Below are positions 61,301 through 64,000 of a DNA stretch of 64,000 nucleotides, piece after piece; the first letter of the stretch is position 1; every line of letters begins with the position of its first letter. Under the pieces are notes generated by a model. It saw nothing but the letters and a program-made list of their open reading frames with translations, was not told where the DNA came from and ran no database searches. This stretch comes from Kordia aestuariivivens (lineage in GTDB: Bacteria; Bacteroidota; Bacteroidia; Flavobacteriales; Flavobacteriaceae): positions 1 through 64,000 of the forward strand of contig NZ_JACGWS010000016.1 of assembly GCF_014397005.1 (NCBI RefSeq). The letters are read 5' to 3'. Made by a program: the position numbers and the translations under genes.

Positions 61301-64000
61301 GGTTACAGTCATCAATCCTATCCTTTTGATACGTTAATTTCAGAATTGGGATTACAGCGAAACATGGGGAAACTTCCTTTATTGGACGTTTTAGTATTAT
61401 TCCAAAACTTTGAAAATGCACTAGGTTTTAATGATTTAATTGAAGATGTATCAATCACAAGTCAAACGATTGAAACACCTACAAGCCTCAATGATTTACT
61501 CTTAGAATTTAACGAAAAAGATGATTCATTAGCATTAACAGTTCGGTACAACACGGCAATATACAACGAAGCACAACTGACGGTTTTTATAGCATCTTTA
61601 GAAGAATTACTCGCAAAAATAGTTGCTGAACCAACAAAAGAAATAGGTAGTTACAATATACTTTCTGAATCAGAAACAGATACTATTCTAAACTTTAGCA
61701 AAGGAGAAATACAAAAATATAATTCTGAATCGATTATTGATTTATTCAGAACGCAAGTAGCAAAAACGCCGAATGCAAGATGCTTAACGTACGAAGGAGA
61801 AAGTCTTACGTATCAAGAAGTAGAAGCACGCTCTAATCAATTAGCAGATCAATTAGTAAAAGATTACGGCATAAAAAACGGAAGCTTTGTTGGATTAATG
61901 ACAAATCGCGGATTTGACATGATCATCGGAATGTTGGGCGTCTTAAAATCGGGTGCAACGTATGTTCCAATTGACAGCGAATATCCTGTTGCACGAAAAA
62001 ACTATCTCATAGAAGACAGCGGATTAGAAGTATTAATCATCAGCAAAGAAATTGAAGCAACAACGACAGTTTCAACACTAGAATTAAGTGTTTCTGAACT
62101 ATCAACATACAATAGCAATTACAAAGCAATCAATCCAAACAAAGATAATGTAGCGTATTTGATGTACACATCTGGAACGACAGGGAAACCGAAAGGCGTA
62201 GCTGTGAGTCACGGTTCTATGTTAGATTATGTGGAAACATTCAAAAACTATTTTGAACTTACGGAAAACGATGTTGTCATTCAACAATCGTCTTTTTCGT
62301 TTGATACAAGCGTTGAAGAAATTTATCCAATTCTAAGTGTTGGTGGCAAATTAATCTTAACGCCTTCTGGCGGAAAAGATGTTGAAAAACTATTGGAACT
62401 CACTGAGAAGCATCGCGTAAGTGTACTAAGTAGTACGCCATTGGTGATACAAAGTTTAAACGAACTTATAGTAAACAATAACGTTCCATCACTACGAATT
62501 TTAATTAGTGGAGGAGACGCATTAAAATTAGAATACGTATCTAACTTCTCATCAAGAATCAAATTATACAATACGTACGGACCCACGGAAGGAACAGTTT
62601 GTACGAGTTATTACGAACTAACAAAATCAAGTGTTTCCAATTGTATTGGTTCGCCGATTGCAAACAGAAGTATTTTCATCTGTAATGAGAATTTAGCATT
62701 ACAACCAACTTTTGTCATTGGAGAATTGTATTTAGGTGGAAAAGGAATCGCACTTGGTTATCACAATCAAGTAGAATTAACAAAAGAAAAATTCATTGAA
62801 AATCCTTATGGCGAAGGAACACTCTACAAAACAGGCGATTTAGGTTATTGGGATAACGAAGGAAACATTCACTTCATTGGTCGAAAAGATCATCAATTAA
62901 AAGTACGTGGCTATCGCGTAGAAACGATGGAAGTTGCGAACGCAATTCTTCAAGTCAAAGAAATTAATGACAGTCATGTTGTTGGATATGAATCTCATGG
63001 AATTCAACATTTAGTAGGATATTTTACAGGAAATTGTTCTGAAATCGCTTTGCGCGAATATCTACGTGGCGAATTACCCGATTATATGATTCCAACGTAT
63101 TTAGTGGAGCTGGAATCTTTCCCGATGACGGCAAACGGAAAAATAGCGACAGACAAACTACCAGATCCAATCAGCGTAACCGAAAAGATATATCAAGAAG
63201 CAAGAAACGAAAGAGATGAAAAATTAATCGCGATTTGGAAAGCGGTTTTAAAAGTCGAAACCATTGGAATCACAGACAACTTTTTCGAGTTGGGCGGACA
63301 TTCTTTAAAAGCAGTTCAAATCGCAAGTCGCATTCAACAAGAATTTTCAGTTGCTATCGGATTGAAGGAAATATTCATGTATCCAGAATTGCAAGAACAA
63401 TCGGATATATTGGCAAAACTTGAAAAATCTAGTTACGAGGCAATTCCCGTGACAACGGTACAAGACGGATATCCATTATCATACGCACAACGCAGATTAT
63501 GGTTTTTAGATCAACTAGAAATCGCAAAACAATCGTTCAACTTATGTTGGTTGTGTAACATCGAATTAGGAAACAAAGCATTCAATCCAACGGCTTTCGC
63601 AAAAGCAATGAAAACAATTGTCAATCGTCATGACAGTTTACGAACGGTTTTCAAAACAAAAGCAGGCGAAGTCTATCAACAAATCATTCCAGCAGCAACT
63701 TTTGAATTTGAAGTTGGGATCTTAGATTTTAGTAGTCAATCTGAACCAGAAATAGTAGCAAAATCACGCGCGTACGATGTGGCAAATAGCAGTTTTGATT
63801 TATCAGAAGGACCTTTGCTTCGCGTGGAACTTATCAAAATATCAGAAGCGCAGTACTACTTTATATTCGTGATTCATCATATTATCAGCGATGGTTGGTC
63901 CATTGATATTATCAGCAAAGAGTTACAATCCTTATACAAATCATACAGTTTAGGAAACGATTCAGCACTTGAGCCACTTCGTTTGCAATACAAAGATTAC
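58349..64000 (+). CDS. NRPS starting with fatty-acyl-AMP ligase domain, truncated by window end
   Basis: ATG 58349; 1884 codons are visible without a stop and the frame is open at 64000. Residues 1-560 are an FAAL-type domain: SSGSTGNPKG (171-180), WLPLTHDMGL with H215, YNGAEPIS, YPGYGLAEA. A carrier domain with atypical DGFNS (S613) follows. C1 has a canonical HHIISDG at H799. An A domain starts near 1129 (YTSGTTGKPKG at 1273), then a PCP (LGGHS, S1652) and C2 (HHIISDG, H1843) run into the edge. The FAAL activates a free fatty acid and loads it on the first carrier, so the product is a lipopeptide. Pocket residues of the A domain resemble a Lys code. Much of C2 is a near-copy of C1. Confidence 0.95.
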   Translation, partial: MRIDSTLVDVLKNAAQAQTGITFIRSSNDELTYSYQELLSKALYTLQNLQDFGVQSGDEVIIQVNDNADFLQVFWACILGKIIPVPVAIGRQEGHKYKLYNIWKKLNNPFLVWDQGLLEKMISYKSDEITETAYQKIAKTTLFTTDAVLEKSHGTINDTIQSEDIAYIQFSSGSTGNPKGVVLTHANLVANIVDIANRSEITQTDRSLSWLPLTHDMGLICFHLSCTLRKIEQFLLPTTLFIRRPLLWMDKASEHKASLLYSPNFGCQYILSAVSTAKKPIDWNLSNVRIMYNGAEPISWKLCNQFLEEMSQFQLASSILYPGYGLAEACVAVTLPIVGNPFKSYFVDRDHLKIGDKIVEVTNGNTSNSTSFVEVGRPLAQCGVRISNDLDEVLDDKHIGHIQIKGANVTEGYYNDPEVSADCKTKDHWHRTGDLGFMYDGALIITGRAKNLIIINGQNIYPQDIEEVISEKLNLKPGVVVACSARKDVNHSEELLIFVQQRRVSEEFIPTIWNVKREVLNELNLEVQQVIAVRSIPKTTSGKVQHYQLVQQYLKGEYEEQIQTIAELEKELIRKEDENATSLEDKLWSIAKNILKNDTLEVSQNFFTDGFNSLKATALLSRIHRLGYQISIETLFKNASVAELSEYLKNEKREHVAQIQVAETKENYPLTQGQQRFWMLHQFNQSTASHITSVSKIKGEFHPEAFAKAMKTIVNRHDSLRTVFKTKAGEVYQQIIPAMSFEFEVGVLDFSSQLEPETLAKSRAYDVANSSFDLSEGPLLRVELIKISEAQYYFTFVIHHIISDGWSIDIISKELQSLYKSYSLGSDSALAPLRLQYKDYVAWYASYESTSSYEASRAYWLDRFSGELPTLELPFSHNSGDALSFSGAYLHHTFDNNISKKLKELCASQQVTTFTGIMSVLSSLFYQLTGNTDMIIGTDTAGRIHQDLENQVGYYLNLLPIRIDFSSEDSFTEVLASVHEHLLAGYSHQSYPFDTLISELGLQRNMGKLPLLDVLVLFQNFENALGFNDLIEDVSITSQTIETPTSLNDLLLEFNEKDDSLALTVRYNTAIYNEAQLTVFIASLEELLAKIVAEPTKEIGSYNILSESETDTILNFSKGEIQKYNSESIIDLFRTQVAKTPNARCLTYEGESLTYQEVEARSNQLADQLVKDYGIKNGSFVGLMTNRGFDMIIGMLGVLKSGATYVPIDSEYPVARKNYLIEDSGLEVLIISKEIEATTTVSTLELSVSELSTYNSNYKAINPNKDNVAYLMYTSGTTGKPKGVAVSHGSMLDYVETFKNYFELTENDVVIQQSSFSFDTSVEEIYPILSVGGKLILTPSGGKDVEKLLELTEKHRVSVLSSTPLVIQSLNELIVNNNVPSLRILISGGDALKLEYVSNFSSRIKLYNTYGPTEGTVCTSYYELTKSSVSNCIGSPIANRSIFICNENLALQPTFVIGELYLGGKGIALGYHNQVELTKEKFIENPYGEGTLYKTGDLGYWDNEGNIHFIGRKDHQLKVRGYRVETMEVANAILQVKEINDSHVVGYESHGIQHLVGYFTGNCSEIALREYLRGELPDYMIPTYLVELESFPMTANGKIATDKLPDPISVTEKIYQEARNERDEKLIAIWKAVLKVETIGITDNFFELGGHSLKAVQIASRIQQEFSVAIGLKEIFMYPELQEQSDILAKLEKSSYEAIPVTTVQDGYPLSYAQRRLWFLDQLEIAKQSFNLCWLCNIELGNKAFNPTAFAKAMKTIVNRHDSLRTVFKTKAGEVYQQIIPAATFEFEVGILDFSSQSEPEIVAKSRAYDVANSSFDLSEGPLLRVELIKISEAQYYFIFVIHHIISDGWSIDIISKELQSLYKSYSLGNDSALEPLRLQYKDY
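60461..60868 (+). repeat. Duplicated C-domain segment, copy 1
   Basis: Matches 63593-64000 at a constant offset of 3132 nt without indels. Encodes C1 from AFAKAMKTIVNRH through the HHIISDG region to RLQYKDY; the two protein segments differ at only about a dozen positions. The roughly 40 residues upstream differ greatly. Confidence 0.85.
63593..64000 (+). repeat. Duplicated C-domain segment, copy 2 (continues past window)
   Basis: Second copy of 60461-60868 in the same gene. The right-hand end of the duplication lies beyond the window, so its full extent is unknown. Confidence 0.85.

Overview
The window is low-GC DNA with short, Shine-Dalgarno-poor gene starts, TAnnTTTG-type -7 elements and several gene families typical of Bacteroidota (FtsX/MacB-type permease, UpxY-like NusG paralogue, paired universal stress proteins). 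It most likely comes from a marine Flavobacteriaceae genome, perhaps Kordia-like. The genus is a guess; the phylum is well supported. No rRNA, tRNA, CRISPR array or insertion sequence was recognised.

Region 1 (about 0.5-7.1 kb, + strand) looks like a small natural-product locus. It holds a partly decayed gene with in-frame stops, a glycine-rich repeat protein, and a 642-residue protein that appears to fuse a DMATS/ABBA-type prenyltransferase to a terpene-cyclase-like QW-repeat domain. These are followed by a PhyH-type Fe(II)/2-oxoglutarate oxygenase, a cytochrome P450 with an atypical I-helix, and a SAM methyltransferase that overlaps the P450 gene. Together they suggest prenylation/cyclisation followed by oxidation and methylation of an unknown scaffold.

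Region 2 (about 7.1-27.3 kb, mostly - strand) is a stress and energy-limitation island. It holds five tandem-USP proteins, a ribosome hibernation factor, an MBL/beta-CASP hydrolase, an ATP-cone/PD-(D/E)xK protein, an eRF1-like protein, a PAS histidine kinase with a receiver-Crp fusion regulator, a P1B-4 metal ATPase, a PNPOx-like flavoprotein, an Mla/MCE lipid transporter and an L,D-transpeptidase. Nine promoters share one layout: a TGAT-N4-ATCA palindrome, exactly 23 nt, then a TAnnTTTG-like -7 element. This looks like a coherent Crp/FNR-type class II regulon.

Region 3 (27.6-64.0 kb, + strand) is a large lipopeptide-type NRPS locus running off the window. A NusG paralogue leads it, followed by an FtsX-type permease and a 5348-residue NRPS arranged as five A-PCP-C units (adenylation domain first, condensation domain last, no thioesterase). 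Next come a carbamoyltransferase, an SGNH/TPR protein, a FOXRED2-like flavoprotein, an asparagine synthetase, a cyclic-peptide exporter, a type II thioesterase, a secreted protein and a phosphopantetheinyl transferase. The last gene is a second NRPS that starts with a fatty-acyl-AMP ligase domain. Hand-read specificity codes suggest Gly for one module and Lys-like for another. Two internal DNA duplications show recent domain copying.
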